A stretch of DNA of 64,000 nucleotides from assembly GCA_022448945.1 (NCBI GenBank), contig JAKVCV010000012.1, positions 71,268 through 135,267 on the forward strand, read 5' to 3'. This stretch comes from Saprospiraceae bacterium (lineage in GTDB: Bacteria; Bacteroidota; Bacteroidia; Chitinophagales; Saprospiraceae). The position numbers were made by a program, and so were the translations under genes. The notes under the pieces are model-generated. The model made no database searches, was not told where the DNA came from, and was given only the letters and a program-made list of their open reading frames with translations. Positions 1 through 8,480 of the stretch are shown piece after piece (the stretch's first letter is position 1; every line of letters starts with the position of its first letter).

Positions 1-1061
1 AATAACTCAACGGACTTTTTACCATATCCTGCTACCTGTTTATCTTCTGCAGAACTTTCACTTACGCCTAGTAAATATTCCGAATCACAGGTACATGGCA
101 TATCACCGGATTGATCAATATCATCATCATAATTTGTTGTAGCTGCAACATTTAAAATACCAACTGAACCTAATGAATCATATAGTGCACACCAGATGGG
201 ATGATCCTCTGCCCATGCCCAATCAATACCCCAGGATGAATTTGTAGAAACTACAAAAGCTCCTTGTTGTCCATTGGTATTATTATATTTTCTACGCATT
301 TCCATAATATAGGAATAGCCTTCTATTACATTTGAAATTTTGGTGATCTCAGTACTGGTATGTGCGCTGAGCAACATCAGTTTTATATCCCAATTTATAC
401 CTGAAATTCCAATTCCATTATTACCTACTGCTCCAATTATTCCCATTACAGCGGTACCATGATTACTAAGATTTCCATAATTATGCTGATCGGTATTATA
501 AACCATTTGCCAGCCAGTATAATCATCGATATAACCATTTTGATCATCATCAATCAGATTATTTGGTATTTCAGCATGATTATGCCAAATATTATCAAAT
601 ACATCTTCATGATCAACATAAAATGAACCATCTACCACCGCACATACAATGGTATCACCATTGGGCGTTAAACCTCCAGTAGTGTATTCCCATGCTTGTT
701 CAATATTAATGGTATCCAATGCCCATTGGGTATCGTATAATAAATCATTAGGTTGATTTCGCCATTGTATTAATTTATTATTTTGTACAAACCTTACAGA
801 TTCATGATTTCGACAATCTTCTTCAAAGTTTACAGCATTATATACTTCTACCAGATGAATATTCATCGATCTTGAAAGCAACTTTTTATATTCAATAGAA
901 AAAGTCCGCTGTTGAAAAGAAAGTAAGAATGAACGGATTTGAGCCTTGGATTGCAACATGATAATCCATTCCTCAGATTTTACTTTTGAAGATTTAAATT
1001 GTGCATTAACGGGATTTGATAGTGTACAAATGGTAATTAAACAAAGAAGCGTTTTGTACAT
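1..1061 (-). CDS. Secreted S8 (subtilisin-like) serine peptidase, 3' end beyond the left edge
   Basis: The frame is open from an ATG at 1061 to the window edge, so about 353 N-terminal residues are visible. A short signal peptide (MYKTLLCLITICTLSNPVNA) is followed by a propeptide-like stretch and then by subtilase landmarks. The Asp region reads VCAVVDGSFYVDHEDV, followed by a DDDQNGYIDDYTGW segment typical of Bacteroidota subtilases, and the His region reads SNHGTAVMGIIGA. The catalytic Ser block (GTS) must lie beyond base 1. The Asp block has D-G-S where the usual form is D-[ST]-G. The protein is probably exported and may carry a T9SS sorting domain in the missing part, which cannot be seen. 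The S8 call is fairly secure from the two blocks and their spacing; the substrate is unknown. Confidence 0.85.
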   Translation of the reverse strand, partial: MYKTLLCLITICTLSNPVNAQFKSSKVKSEEWIIMLQSKAQIRSFLLSFQQRTFSIEYKKLLSRSMNIHLVEVYNAVNFEEDCRNHESVRFVQNNKLIQWRNQPNDLLYDTQWALDTINIEQAWEYTTGGLTPNGDTIVCAVVDGSFYVDHEDVFDNIWHNHAEIPNNLIDDDQNGYIDDYTGWQMVYNTDQHNYGNLSNHGTAVMGIIGAVGNNGIGISGINWDIKLMLLSAHTSTEITKISNVIEGYSYIMEMRRKYNNTNGQQGAFVVSTNSSWGIDWAWAEDHPIWCALYDSLGSVGILNVAATTNYDDDIDQSGDMPCTCDSEYLLGVSESSAEDKQVAGYGKKSVEL

Positions 1062-1355
1062 ATTAATAATTTATATGAAGTAGATATACTTATATTATTA
1101 AGTTGCAAAATTAATGCCTTTAACCTAATTAAAGTGAATTTAACATCAATCTTTAATTGATTATTTATGTTAAGCAAGTACTATTTGATAATCTGTATTA
1201 ATCAGTTAATAAATACGATGCGATAGAATTTCCTATAATTTTACTATAGAGCGAAGGAATCAAACAGAAAGACAAGATAAAGAAATATCAATTAAATGAA
1301 TAAAATTTGAAATATCAATTTTATTAAACTTAAAATACTCTATAATTAATAAGAA
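1062..1355. other. AT-rich intergenic region without a gene
   Basis: This gap lies between the subtilase start and the terminator of the next upstream gene. A TAATTTTG element on the minus strand (1106-1113) fits the Bacteroidota -7 motif for the subtilase, but no TTG lies at the right distance. Nothing else was recognised. Confidence 0.4.
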
Positions 1356-1388
1356 AAGACCATAAAGGAATGAAACCCTTATGGTCTT
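1356..1388 (-). terminator. Rho-independent terminator of the T9SS cargo gene
   Basis: A 13-base inverted repeat (AAGACCATAAGGG against CCTTTATGGTCTT, one G-T pair) with a 7-base loop lies 33 bases beyond the stop of the gene at 1422-2774. On the minus strand it runs into TTCTTATTAATT. Confidence 0.75.
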
Positions 1389-1421
1389 ACAAGTGTGATT
1401 TATAATTAAATAGTATGTTGC

Positions 1422-2774
1422 TTATTCTTTGATTATATTTTCAGAAAAAATTCCATTTTCTGGCATAATTACCCTAAGTATATACATACCAGGAGATACA
1501 TCATTTATATTAAATTTAATATTATTTGATGACTCTTCTGATTCTTTCATTAAAATACCTAACTCATTATACAACTGAACAACTACAGGTTCAGAAATAT
1601 TATTTTCAATTGAAACATATACGTCATTGCTTACTGGATTAGGATAAACTAAAATTGAAGAATGATAATCTAAGTAAGCTGACAAAATTTCAGAAAATGA
1701 ATAATTCCCATCTTTGTCAGTAAATTTTAAACGATAATAAGAGGTACCTTTAAGTGGATCCTCATCTTTCCAGGAATATTCTGAAATATCATAATTTGTT
1801 CCTGCTCCTTTGATGTTAACTAAATCGTTAAACGAAATAGCATCAATACTCCTTTGTATTGTAAAATAATCATTATTTAATTCTGTCTGGGTAACCCAAT
1901 TGAGATCAATTCCCTGACGAGTAATATTTTTAATATAAAATTTTGATAGCTCAATGGGGAATGTTCCAATGGTATTTAAGCATGTTCCAATTCCACAAAG
2001 ACAAATGGTAACATTTACACCCAAAACACCTGTCATTACATCAAATCCACCTAATGGAAGTCCTTCATCGCATATATCAACGAAACCACCCTGACCGAAA
2101 GTACCAACATTAGTAGTGAGCCCACCCACTTTAAAACTACCACAACCTACGCCCAAATCATCAATAATAGAATAATTTGTAAAATCTTCTGATATCTCAA
2201 TACAACCACTGTTCCTTGTAGTACCATTTAGGCTGTTGACCATATTGTTTCCTACTTCTATAAAAGCACCAACATCATTTGTTAATAAAGCATGACATTC
2301 TAAATCTGATGCAATAATTAATTCTCCACTATTGTTAAATTCATCTCCCTTAATATTAAGTGCATTTGTTACGCTGAACATACTATCATTGTTCACCTTG
2401 CCTGCATCCATTACAAAATTGGATGTTACAGCATAGGCCCCAAAGTTATTAAGAGTCACAGTAGAGGAAGTCATTGACATATTTGCTGTCAAAAAATCAC
2501 CATAATTATTTAATATACCATCATTTAGAATTACAGTTTTAGGTTTACAAAAACCCATATTACATAATTCTCCACCATTCAATTCTATTTTATCACCTCT
2601 ATAGAATCCTGTTTGTGTTATACATAGTGTTTGTGTAGGACCCAAATTATAATCTGAGTCATCATATCCATTAATAATAATTGTACATGAAGTACATTGT
2701 GAAAAAACATTGAGATAACAACAATGCATTATTAGAATTATCAGGACAGAAGCTAAGTTAGTTCTAATATCCAT
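1422..2774 (-). CDS. Secreted T9SS cargo protein of unknown function
   Basis: This 450-residue protein has a signal peptide (about 1-25). The Asn/Gly-rich repetitive region at about 30-260 has short strands such as LNDGILNNYG and LNNFGAY, suggesting a beta-solenoid. From about 275 it shows the pattern seen before many T9SS sorting domains (IELSKFYIK, DLNWVTQTELNNDYFTIQRS, TSYYRLKFTDKDGNYSFSE). The last 75 residues are a type A sorting domain with the YPNPVSNDV motif and a final SENIIKE. It should cross the outer membrane by the type IX system and be anchored or released at the surface. No catalytic motif is visible. A TAAGTTTG element at 2789-2796 on the minus strand is a possible -7 box very close to the start. 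A terminator follows at 1356-1388, so it is probably monocistronic. Confidence 0.85.
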   Translation of the reverse strand: MDIRTNLASVLIILIMHCCYLNVFSQCTSCTIIINGYDDSDYNLGPTQTLCITQTGFYRGDKIELNGGELCNMGFCKPKTVILNDGILNNYGDFLTANMSMTSSTVTLNNFGAYAVTSNFVMDAGKVNNDSMFSVTNALNIKGDEFNNSGELIIASDLECHALLTNDVGAFIEVGNNMVNSLNGTTRNSGCIEISEDFTNYSIIDDLGVGCGSFKVGGLTTNVGTFGQGGFVDICDEGLPLGGFDVMTGVLGVNVTICLCGIGTCLNTIGTFPIELSKFYIKNITRQGIDLNWVTQTELNNDYFTIQRSIDAISFNDLVNIKGAGTNYDISEYSWKDEDPLKGTSYYRLKFTDKDGNYSFSEILSAYLDYHSSILVYPNPVSNDVYVSIENNISEPVVVQLYNELGILMKESEESSNNIKFNINDVSPGMYILRVIMPENGIFSENIIKE

Positions 2775-3286
2775 AATTTAAAGAGTTGCAAACTTAAGTA
2801 TATGAAACTTTCGAATTGGTAAGTCTAAGTATTGTATATATTCACCAAATATTTAGTTTTTTATCAGTTTAATAATGAAAATTACGTTCAAATACCTAAC
2901 AGGTTATATAATATATTTTGAAATAATCAGTTACAAAAGTATTATTAACCAAGTTTATGCCACTTATAAATATTACTGATAATCAATGGTTTATGTCTAT
3001 CTAAAAATTATAAAAAACTCCATAATCTGGAATAATTCCATATTATGCAAAATATTTTGATTATATAAGATAAAAACAGAAATACTTAACAAGCTAATTT
3101 TTTGTGTTAAGGCGACTGAAAATCAAAACGCTCGATAAATGCATGAATTAGCAATGAAAAAAGCAAAATCTAAGGCAATAAATTGGCTTATTTTTTATCA
3201 AATATAAGCTGTCGATTCATTAAGTTAAAATGTATTTTGTACCTTGGCAGGAGATTATGTTATAATAATTCAAATCTTATTCAACT
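2775..3286. other. 512-base AT-rich intergenic region between divergent genes
   Basis: It separates the minus-strand T9SS cargo gene from the plus-strand small membrane protein. No coding frame, tRNA or convincing hairpin was seen. Apart from the -7-like element at 2789-2796 nothing was recognised. Confidence 0.4.
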
Positions 3287-3499
3287 ATGAAGGAGTTTAT
3301 TGTCGTATTCGCTTTGGTCTTTTCGATTTTTTTCATTTCATTTTTACTTATCAATATTCGTCAGATATTCGTTGGTAAAAACTTTAGAGGAACTTGTGCC
3401 CAAAACAACCCATTACTTCAAACTAAAATTGGAGAATGTCAGATTTGCGGTAAAACTGAGGATGAAGAATGTAAAAACACTGATTTAGGCAAAACATAA
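3287..3499 (+). CDS. Small single-pass membrane protein with a four-Cys cluster
   Basis: The protein has 70 residues. A hydrophobic helix fills residues 4-25 and is followed by a basic turn and a tail with C37, C51, C54 and C62 (RGTCAQNNP, GECQICGKTEDEECKN). Small proteins with one helix and a conserved Cys cluster are common in Bacteroidota as 'membrane or secreted protein'. They resemble in layout the DUF539/NqrM assembly factor of the Na+-NQR, but homology is not shown here. The Cys pattern could bind Fe-S or Zn. Its 3' end faces the PASTA gene (stop at 3516) with only 16 bases between. A frame at 3300-3488 on the same strand is a shadow. The gene is likely real because the start, helix and Cys motif agree; its function is unknown. 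Confidence 0.7.
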   Translation: MKEFIVVFALVFSIFFISFLLINIRQIFVGKNFRGTCAQNNPLLQTKIGECQICGKTEDEECKNTDLGKT

Positions 3500-3515
3500 T
3501 ATAAAATACTCCAAC

Positions 3516-4376
3516 TTATTCTGTCGTATTTTCGTCATCATCACATCCCTCTGGATAATCACTCATTAACCATAGGTCAATCCCAGAACCCATTGAAGCT
3601 ACAATCCCAGGGTTAGGGCTTTGACTATATACCCATGCGGATAGTGTATCTGTAATAATACCTTGTGTATGTATTTCTCCTAAATTGAACTTCATACCTT
3701 TTATTGCGAATTCAGCTGCATCATAACGGTCGCAAATCAAATCAGGGACAAACTTTGGCATCCCATCAACACCTTCAATAAGAACTAAATCTATTACAGA
3801 ATTTTGTGGTATTTTTTGAGGTTTTTCTGGAGGTTTTTCTCCTGCATTAGGATTTGCCTCAATAAATAAGGGCACACCATTCATTGATGCTTCAACAACT
3901 GTATTTTTTGCTTTTCCGCCTTTTCGATAAGTAAGGTTTCCAATTTTTAAGTTACTACGTTCTAAATACCTGGCTACATATTTTCTATCACGTCCTATAA
4001 TGCGGTCATAATATAAATTGACCGTACATTCATTATAACCAGTAATAGTAAGATAAATTTTTCTGCTTTCTTTAACACGTTTCTGAGGTTTTGGACTTTG
4101 TTCTTTGATTAAACCACCCAACCCAGTTCCAGGACAAATAGAGTCTACAACTACAAAACCTAATTTTCTGGTTTCCAACAATTTTGTTGCTTCTTCAATT
4201 TTCATATTAATAAGATCTGGTGTTCTTATAGATTCACTATGAAGCGTATAATAATCAAGCGACCACATCAATATTTTGACCAAAACAAATGTCAGAATAA
4301 TGACTCCCGATATATTAATTAATATATTCTTACGGATAAACCAAATGTCCTTAAAAAAATTAGGAATTTTACTCAT
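3516..4376 (-). CDS. Membrane-anchored PASTA-domain protein
   Basis: The protein has 286 residues, with a short cytoplasmic N-terminus, a transmembrane helix at about 18-40 and about three PASTA units outside the membrane (about 47-113, 118-200 and 203-275). Typical PASTA signatures are visible: TPDLINMKIEEATKLLE, VKEQSPKP-like turns and VPDLICDRYDAAEFAIK. It ends in an acidic tail (CDDDENTTE). PASTA domains are known on bacterial Ser/Thr kinases and penicillin-binding proteins, where they sense peptidoglycan or muropeptides. Here there is no kinase or transpeptidase domain. The gene lies 40 bases downstream of the fused D-Ala-D-Ala ligase on the same strand, so a role tied to peptidoglycan precursor status is likely by context. 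The direct ligand is unknown. Confidence 0.85.
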   Translation of the reverse strand: MSKIPNFFKDIWFIRKNILINISGVIILTFVLVKILMWSLDYYTLHSESIRTPDLINMKIEEATKLLETRKLGFVVVDSICPGTGLGGLIKEQSPKPQKRVKESRKIYLTITGYNECTVNLYYDRIIGRDRKYVARYLERSNLKIGNLTYRKGGKAKNTVVEASMNGVPLFIEANPNAGEKPPEKPQKIPQNSVIDLVLIEGVDGMPKFVPDLICDRYDAAEFAIKGMKFNLGEIHTQGIITDTLSAWVYSQSPNPGIVASMGSGIDLWLMSDYPEGCDDDENTTE

Positions 4377-4416
4377 AATTATTTAGTCTTTTTATTGACA
4401 AAAAAATATATAATTT

Positions 4417-7116
4417 CTAATTATTAACATCAAAGATTAATCTTTCAGTCCTATGAATTCCAAAATTCAAAATTTGATGTATAAATTCATAAGGTTTATA
4501 TCCTTGTAAAGCACATTGATGAAAAATACAAGTTGCTGGAGTCATTCCAGGCAGTGAATTGATTTCAATAATAATTGTTTCTGCATTCCCGTTTTCATAA
4601 ATACGAACAAAAGCATCGATTCTTGCATATCCTGTGACATTAAGCACCTTTGCAGCCTTTAATAAAGTAGCACGAACCTGTTTAGAAAAATGTTCGTGCT
4701 TAAAAGGCATATTATCTTTTACAAAACGGGCTGGTGTAATATTTTGACCTTCACCAGCTAGAAATTTTTCTTCTAATGATAAAACTTCTCCAGTTGACAA
4801 AGCTTCTGATGGCTCAAAAATAATATATTCTAATTCTCCCTCTGCATTATATCTGGTCAGTAAACCACCTGTAATCTCCAGAAACCTTATCGCATCTTTC
4901 TGATCAATCATAGCTTCGATTAAAGCTACTTCTTTTTTAGGAAATTCCTCTTTAGGTTTTAAATCCAAAATAGAAACATTCTGTTCACTAACATATTCAG
5001 ACGATCTGAATAATGCCATTAAATAAGCTGCCAATTGTTCCGTTGATTTAATCACTTTTACAGCAGAACTACATCCGTCATCTACAGGTTTTGCGATTAA
5101 TGGGTATTCTATTAACTTTTCTATGTATTTCAATACAGCATTTCTATCTGCAAAAAAATCTTCTTTAGAAATTAATAACTGTTCGGTAACTGATAAGCCA
5201 TGTTTCTTAAGTAATTGTAAGGTATCGTATTTATTAATAGTTAGTTTTGCTGAACTAGCTAATGAACCATTAAATGGAATATTTAGTCTTTGCAAATTTT
5301 CTTGAATTTCTCCATCCTCCCCTGGCCTACCATGCAAAGCTATAAAGACCGCATCAACCATCTTTTTTAATTCTTGATAATTTATTGTCATTGGTTCAAA
5401 GATCATTGATTTACTAGTAAATCGATCTACAATTTTTCTGCATTTTTGTTGAATATTTTTTATTATGGGATGAACCTTATAAGCTTCTATTTTATCTCTT
5501 ATATCGTCTGCATTATCCTTTAATAGCAAATTAACTGGTATTTGAATCAAATGATGTTTGTCTTTATTACCAGTAACAAAAAAGGGAATTGGTTCATAAT
5601 TGACTGAACTTGCAAGTTTTTCATAAATATTACGACCACTCTCTACCGAAATATGACGTTCTGAAGAATATCCACCCATAAATACTCCTATTTTCTTTTT
5701 ATTTGAGCTTCCTTGTTTTTGTTCACACAATTTAGCATTCAAATCCTCTATTAATGGTTCAAAATTCCCTAACTGAGTAGTTGTATTTATACGTTCCTTG
5801 ATTGATGTATGAATTATATATGTTAAAAATTGTGAAGGATTTAAGCCAATCTCGGCGGCTTGGTGAAAGAAAAAAGAAGATGGTAACATACCCGAAGTAG
5901 TATTAGGATCATTTAAAAAGATTTTACCATCTTTTTGGATAAATCCATCTATTCTTGCATAAGTATTAAATTCTAAATAATCAAACAAAGATTCACACTC
6001 CTTACAAATTCTTTCAATAACATTATCAGCTAGATTAATGGGTGTTAATTTTCTAGATAATCCTGGTAAATATTTAGAACGATAATCAAAAATCTCATTT
6101 CCCTTAAGTATTTCAGTTGGAGGTAATGCAATAGACTGATTTTCATCACCACGAATAACAACACAAGAAAATTCTCTACCTTCAATAAATTGCTCAACAA
6201 CTACCGTGTGTTCTGCATTAAAACCTTGGAATTTTATATCCTTTTCAGATTTCTTAAAATGATAATTAATGAATTTAAAAAGATGCTCGGGGTGATAAAA
6301 AATATCTTTTGTTTGTAATATTTGTAACGGGAACCCTATACCTATACGTATATCGGTAAGTACACGTAAATAATCGATTTGTTCTGTCTTTCTCATTGAT
6401 TTCCACAAAGAAAAAGATAGATGCTCTATAAAAAAAGCAGCATCAATTGCCTTATCAATATCTTCTTTTTTCTGAATAATACTTACTCCAATAGAAGATC
6501 CTTGATTTGCAGGCCGCACTACCATTGGAAGTCCAATTTCATTGATTATATCTTCTTTCCATCCTTCAATTTTAACATTAAGCCAGTCTAGACGCTTAAT
6601 AATTTTCATTTTAGGCATGTGAAATCCCCCTGCTTCCATCAGTTTCTTTTGAAAAGATTTATCCATACCTATACTACTTGCACGAATGCCTGAACCAGAA
6701 TAAGGAATATGTAAACTTTCCAATAAACCCTGAATCTGACCATCTTCCCCCAAATTGCCATGAAGCGCTAAAAATGCAAAATCTATAAGTTCTGGAAGTT
6801 GATCAATTGAAATTGCTGTACCAACATGTTCCATCAAATCTCCCATTTCTTCATCATCAAGACCCTGCAAACTTTCTATATATACCTGAAATTGATGTTC
6901 AGAATCCGGAAGATGGGTTACGGGAGGATAAAAATCCCGGATACTACCTTTATATAGATTTTGCCAATCCAAAAGAATATAATTTCCAAGGCTATCAACA
7001 AAAATTGGAATTGGAGTAAATAATCCTTTATCTAGATTATCATATACTGTTCGCCCTCCAGCAAAAGAAATTTCACGTTCTCTGGAAATTCCTCCAAAAA
7101 AAATACCTATGCGCAT
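4417..7116 (-). CDS. ddl: Tandem D-alanine--D-alanine ligase, two ATP-grasp ligase units in one chain
   Basis: The protein has 899 residues, against about 300-370 for a normal Ddl. Unit 1 (about 1-450) has GGISREREIS, ALHGNLGEDG, MDKSF, RPANQGSSIGVS, FDYRSKYL, ARIDG and NDPNTTSGMLPSS. It keeps the substrate-loop Ser and the Mg ligand Asn, with Asp where E. coli DdlB has Glu270. Unit 2 (about 475-899) starts with GVFMGGYSSERHIS and has ALHGRPGEDG, AKPVDDGCSSA, EEKFLAGEG, ARIDAF and IEINSLPGMTPAT. Its Ser150-Tyr216 pair is changed to Cys and Phe, and Ser281 to Thr. Unit 1 therefore looks like the better match for catalysis, while unit 2 keeps the ATP/Mg residues and may have changed specificity or a regulatory role. 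Both are soluble enzymes of cytoplasmic peptidoglycan precursor synthesis. The PASTA gene follows in the same direction. Confidence 0.88.
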   Translation of the reverse strand: MRIGIFFGGISREREISFAGGRTVYDNLDKGLFTPIPIFVDSLGNYILLDWQNLYKGSIRDFYPPVTHLPDSEHQFQVYIESLQGLDDEEMGDLMEHVGTAISIDQLPELIDFAFLALHGNLGEDGQIQGLLESLHIPYSGSGIRASSIGMDKSFQKKLMEAGGFHMPKMKIIKRLDWLNVKIEGWKEDIINEIGLPMVVRPANQGSSIGVSIIQKKEDIDKAIDAAFFIEHLSFSLWKSMRKTEQIDYLRVLTDIRIGIGFPLQILQTKDIFYHPEHLFKFINYHFKKSEKDIKFQGFNAEHTVVVEQFIEGREFSCVVIRGDENQSIALPPTEILKGNEIFDYRSKYLPGLSRKLTPINLADNVIERICKECESLFDYLEFNTYARIDGFIQKDGKIFLNDPNTTSGMLPSSFFFHQAAEIGLNPSQFLTYIIHTSIKERINTTTQLGNFEPLIEDLNAKLCEQKQGSSNKKKIGVFMGGYSSERHISVESGRNIYEKLASSVNYEPIPFFVTGNKDKHHLIQIPVNLLLKDNADDIRDKIEAYKVHPIIKNIQQKCRKIVDRFTSKSMIFEPMTINYQELKKMVDAVFIALHGRPGEDGEIQENLQRLNIPFNGSLASSAKLTINKYDTLQLLKKHGLSVTEQLLISKEDFFADRNAVLKYIEKLIEYPLIAKPVDDGCSSAVKVIKSTEQLAAYLMALFRSSEYVSEQNVSILDLKPKEEFPKKEVALIEAMIDQKDAIRFLEITGGLLTRYNAEGELEYIIFEPSEALSTGEVLSLEEKFLAGEGQNITPARFVKDNMPFKHEHFSKQVRATLLKAAKVLNVTGYARIDAFVRIYENGNAETIIIEINSLPGMTPATCIFHQCALQGYKPYEFIHQILNFGIHRTERLIFDVNN

Positions 7117-7423
7117 TATTATATATTGATATTATCAGATCAAAAAATTGAATAATATAACAATCAACTAATCAAATAAATAAGTCCTGTTTTAGATTAA
7201 AAACTACTATTAAAATTATTATTTTATATAGGTAGAGACTTTAAAATGTGAAATTACAGTTTATTTCTGTACTTACCTAAAAAAGGCCTAAACAACAAGT
7301 ATTTGGTTGAATAAGCCTAATAACTGGTTAAATATCTTAGTAGGAGTCTTGATAAAAAAGGATTTATAAATAAACTATATTCATCAAAATAGAATATTAT
7401 ATAGGTAAAAAGACAGCTAAATA
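7117..7423. other. Intergenic region with a possible imperfect terminator
   Basis: No gene was seen. On the minus strand, about 105 bases beyond the stop of the lipoprotein gene, a bulged hairpin (AGGC, CAAC, loop, GTTG, GCCT; 7284-7318) runs into TTTTT and could act as its terminator. The stem is broken, so this is a weak call. Confidence 0.35.
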
Positions 7424-7831
7424 TTAAATTTTTACAAATTGATATTCCATCCCATTCAACATAATATAAAATGTACGTTCATCCGTAAATTGTATATTTA
7501 ATACATCATCAAAAGGTCCATTGTCTGCTTTAATTGTTAAATATCCACCTGTAGTAGGCATAGACCAAGTACCAGTTTGAGTAATCCAAGTTGTTTTATC
7601 TTTACTACTCAACATACGAGTTTCAATAGTACCATTATCATCAAGTACCATTGTAGCATTTTTAAGAATGAATGAATTATTTCTGTATAAACTTTGTAAT
7701 TCTCCAACATTCTTTAATTCCCATGCTCCAATTATTTTATCACGATAATTAATTGTTTCATCATTGCCACATCTTGTAAAGATGACTAAGCTTAAAATAA
7801 CAAAAATAATTTGAATACGTAATGATCTCAT
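7424..7831 (-). CDS. Small lipoprotein with lipocalin-like fold (predicted)
   Basis: Starting at the ATG at 7831, the protein begins MRSLRIQIIFVILSLVIF and reaches a lipobox ending at Cys (FTRC), as expected for a lipoprotein. A longer frame from a TTG at 7858 adds nine residues without benefit and was not used. The mature part contains IIGAWELKNVG, VLDDNGTIETR, TGTWSMPTTGGYLTIKA and a final YQFVKI. This is the pattern of the lipocalin-like lipoproteins (a 'G-W' strand followed by beta strands describing dependence on a total score) frequent in Bacteroidota. The ligand and role are unknown. It lies 72 bases downstream of... no shared-operon signal is visible with hscB beyond the common strand. 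Confidence 0.7.
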   Translation of the reverse strand: MRSLRIQIIFVILSLVIFTRCGNDETINYRDKIIGAWELKNVGELQSLYRNNSFILKNATMVLDDNGTIETRMLSSKDKTTWITQTGTWSMPTTGGYLTIKADNGPFDDVLNIQFTDERTFYIMLNGMEYQFVKI

Positions 7832-7903
7832 TTCTATAAGTTTTTCTGGATAATCCAACTAACAGAGCAATATACAAAATTTATGAAATAGAAGATACAA
7901 AAT

Positions 7904-8422
7904 CTAAATAAGCTTGCTCATATTTTCTTTTAATCGGAGAAGATAACGATTCTTTAAGTAATGGTCCCTTATAAGTTCCAATTCATTAATAGATGATGTT
8001 TCATCATTATAATTATCAATTATGTGTTGTACAGAATCCCTTAACTCAATTTCTTTATTTTCGATTTTTGATCTAATAATGTTAGCTGTATTTACATTAT
8101 AATCAAACTGCAATTCCATAATCTTTTCATTTATATCCATCATTTCTAAAAGAAAATCCTGAGGAATAGATGGTTTAATTGCAGCACCTAATAGATTTTT
8201 GAGTTCTAAAACATATTTTATACGTTTTTCGGTATCTTTTAGTGTTTTATAAGCTTCATTATTAAGGGTGGACAATTCCAAAATCTCTTGTTGTTTTGTT
8301 ATGGGTTCTAAAGTATGATAATCAGGGTGATATTCTTTACTTTTTTTTAGAAAAAGCTGCCTTAAGTATTTAATATCGAGATTTAAAGTAATTGGAAGTT
8401 TATAAAAGTCAAAATAATTCAT
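7904..8422 (-). CDS. hscB: Fe-S cluster co-chaperone HscB (J-type)
   Basis: The protein has 172 residues, the normal size for HscB. The N-terminal J domain begins MNYFDFYKLP and has the HPD motif at 32-34. It is followed by the STLNNEAYKTLKD helix that marks HscB-type J proteins. The C-terminal half has the helical bundle start IPQDFLLEMMDINEKI, used in HscB to bind the scaffold IscU. The protein stimulates the HscA chaperone ATPase during transfer of Fe-S clusters from IscU. HscA and IscU are not in the window. The gene follows the ferredoxin reductase gene on the same strand with a 58-base gap, in a group devoted to electron transfer, which suits the call. Confidence 0.85.
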   Translation of the reverse strand: MNYFDFYKLPITLNLDIKYLRQLFLKKSKEYHPDYHTLEPITKQQEILELSTLNNEAYKTLKDTEKRIKYVLELKNLLGAAIKPSIPQDFLLEMMDINEKIMELQFDYNVNTANIIRSKIENKEIELRDSVQHIIDNYNDETSSINELELIRDHYLKNRYLLRLKENMSKLI

Positions 8423-8480
8423 ATTATAAAAATAAGCTCAAATTAGAAAACCATAGTCAAGAAGAAAGCAAAGTTAAATA

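Noticed and set aside
3300..3488. Second plus-strand frame inside the small membrane-protein gene
   Set aside because: It is in another frame of the Cys-rich gene, and its hydrophobic start only mirrors the helix of the real gene.
7832..7858. TTG start extending the small lipoprotein
   Set aside because: The ATG at 7831 begins the lipoprotein signal directly.
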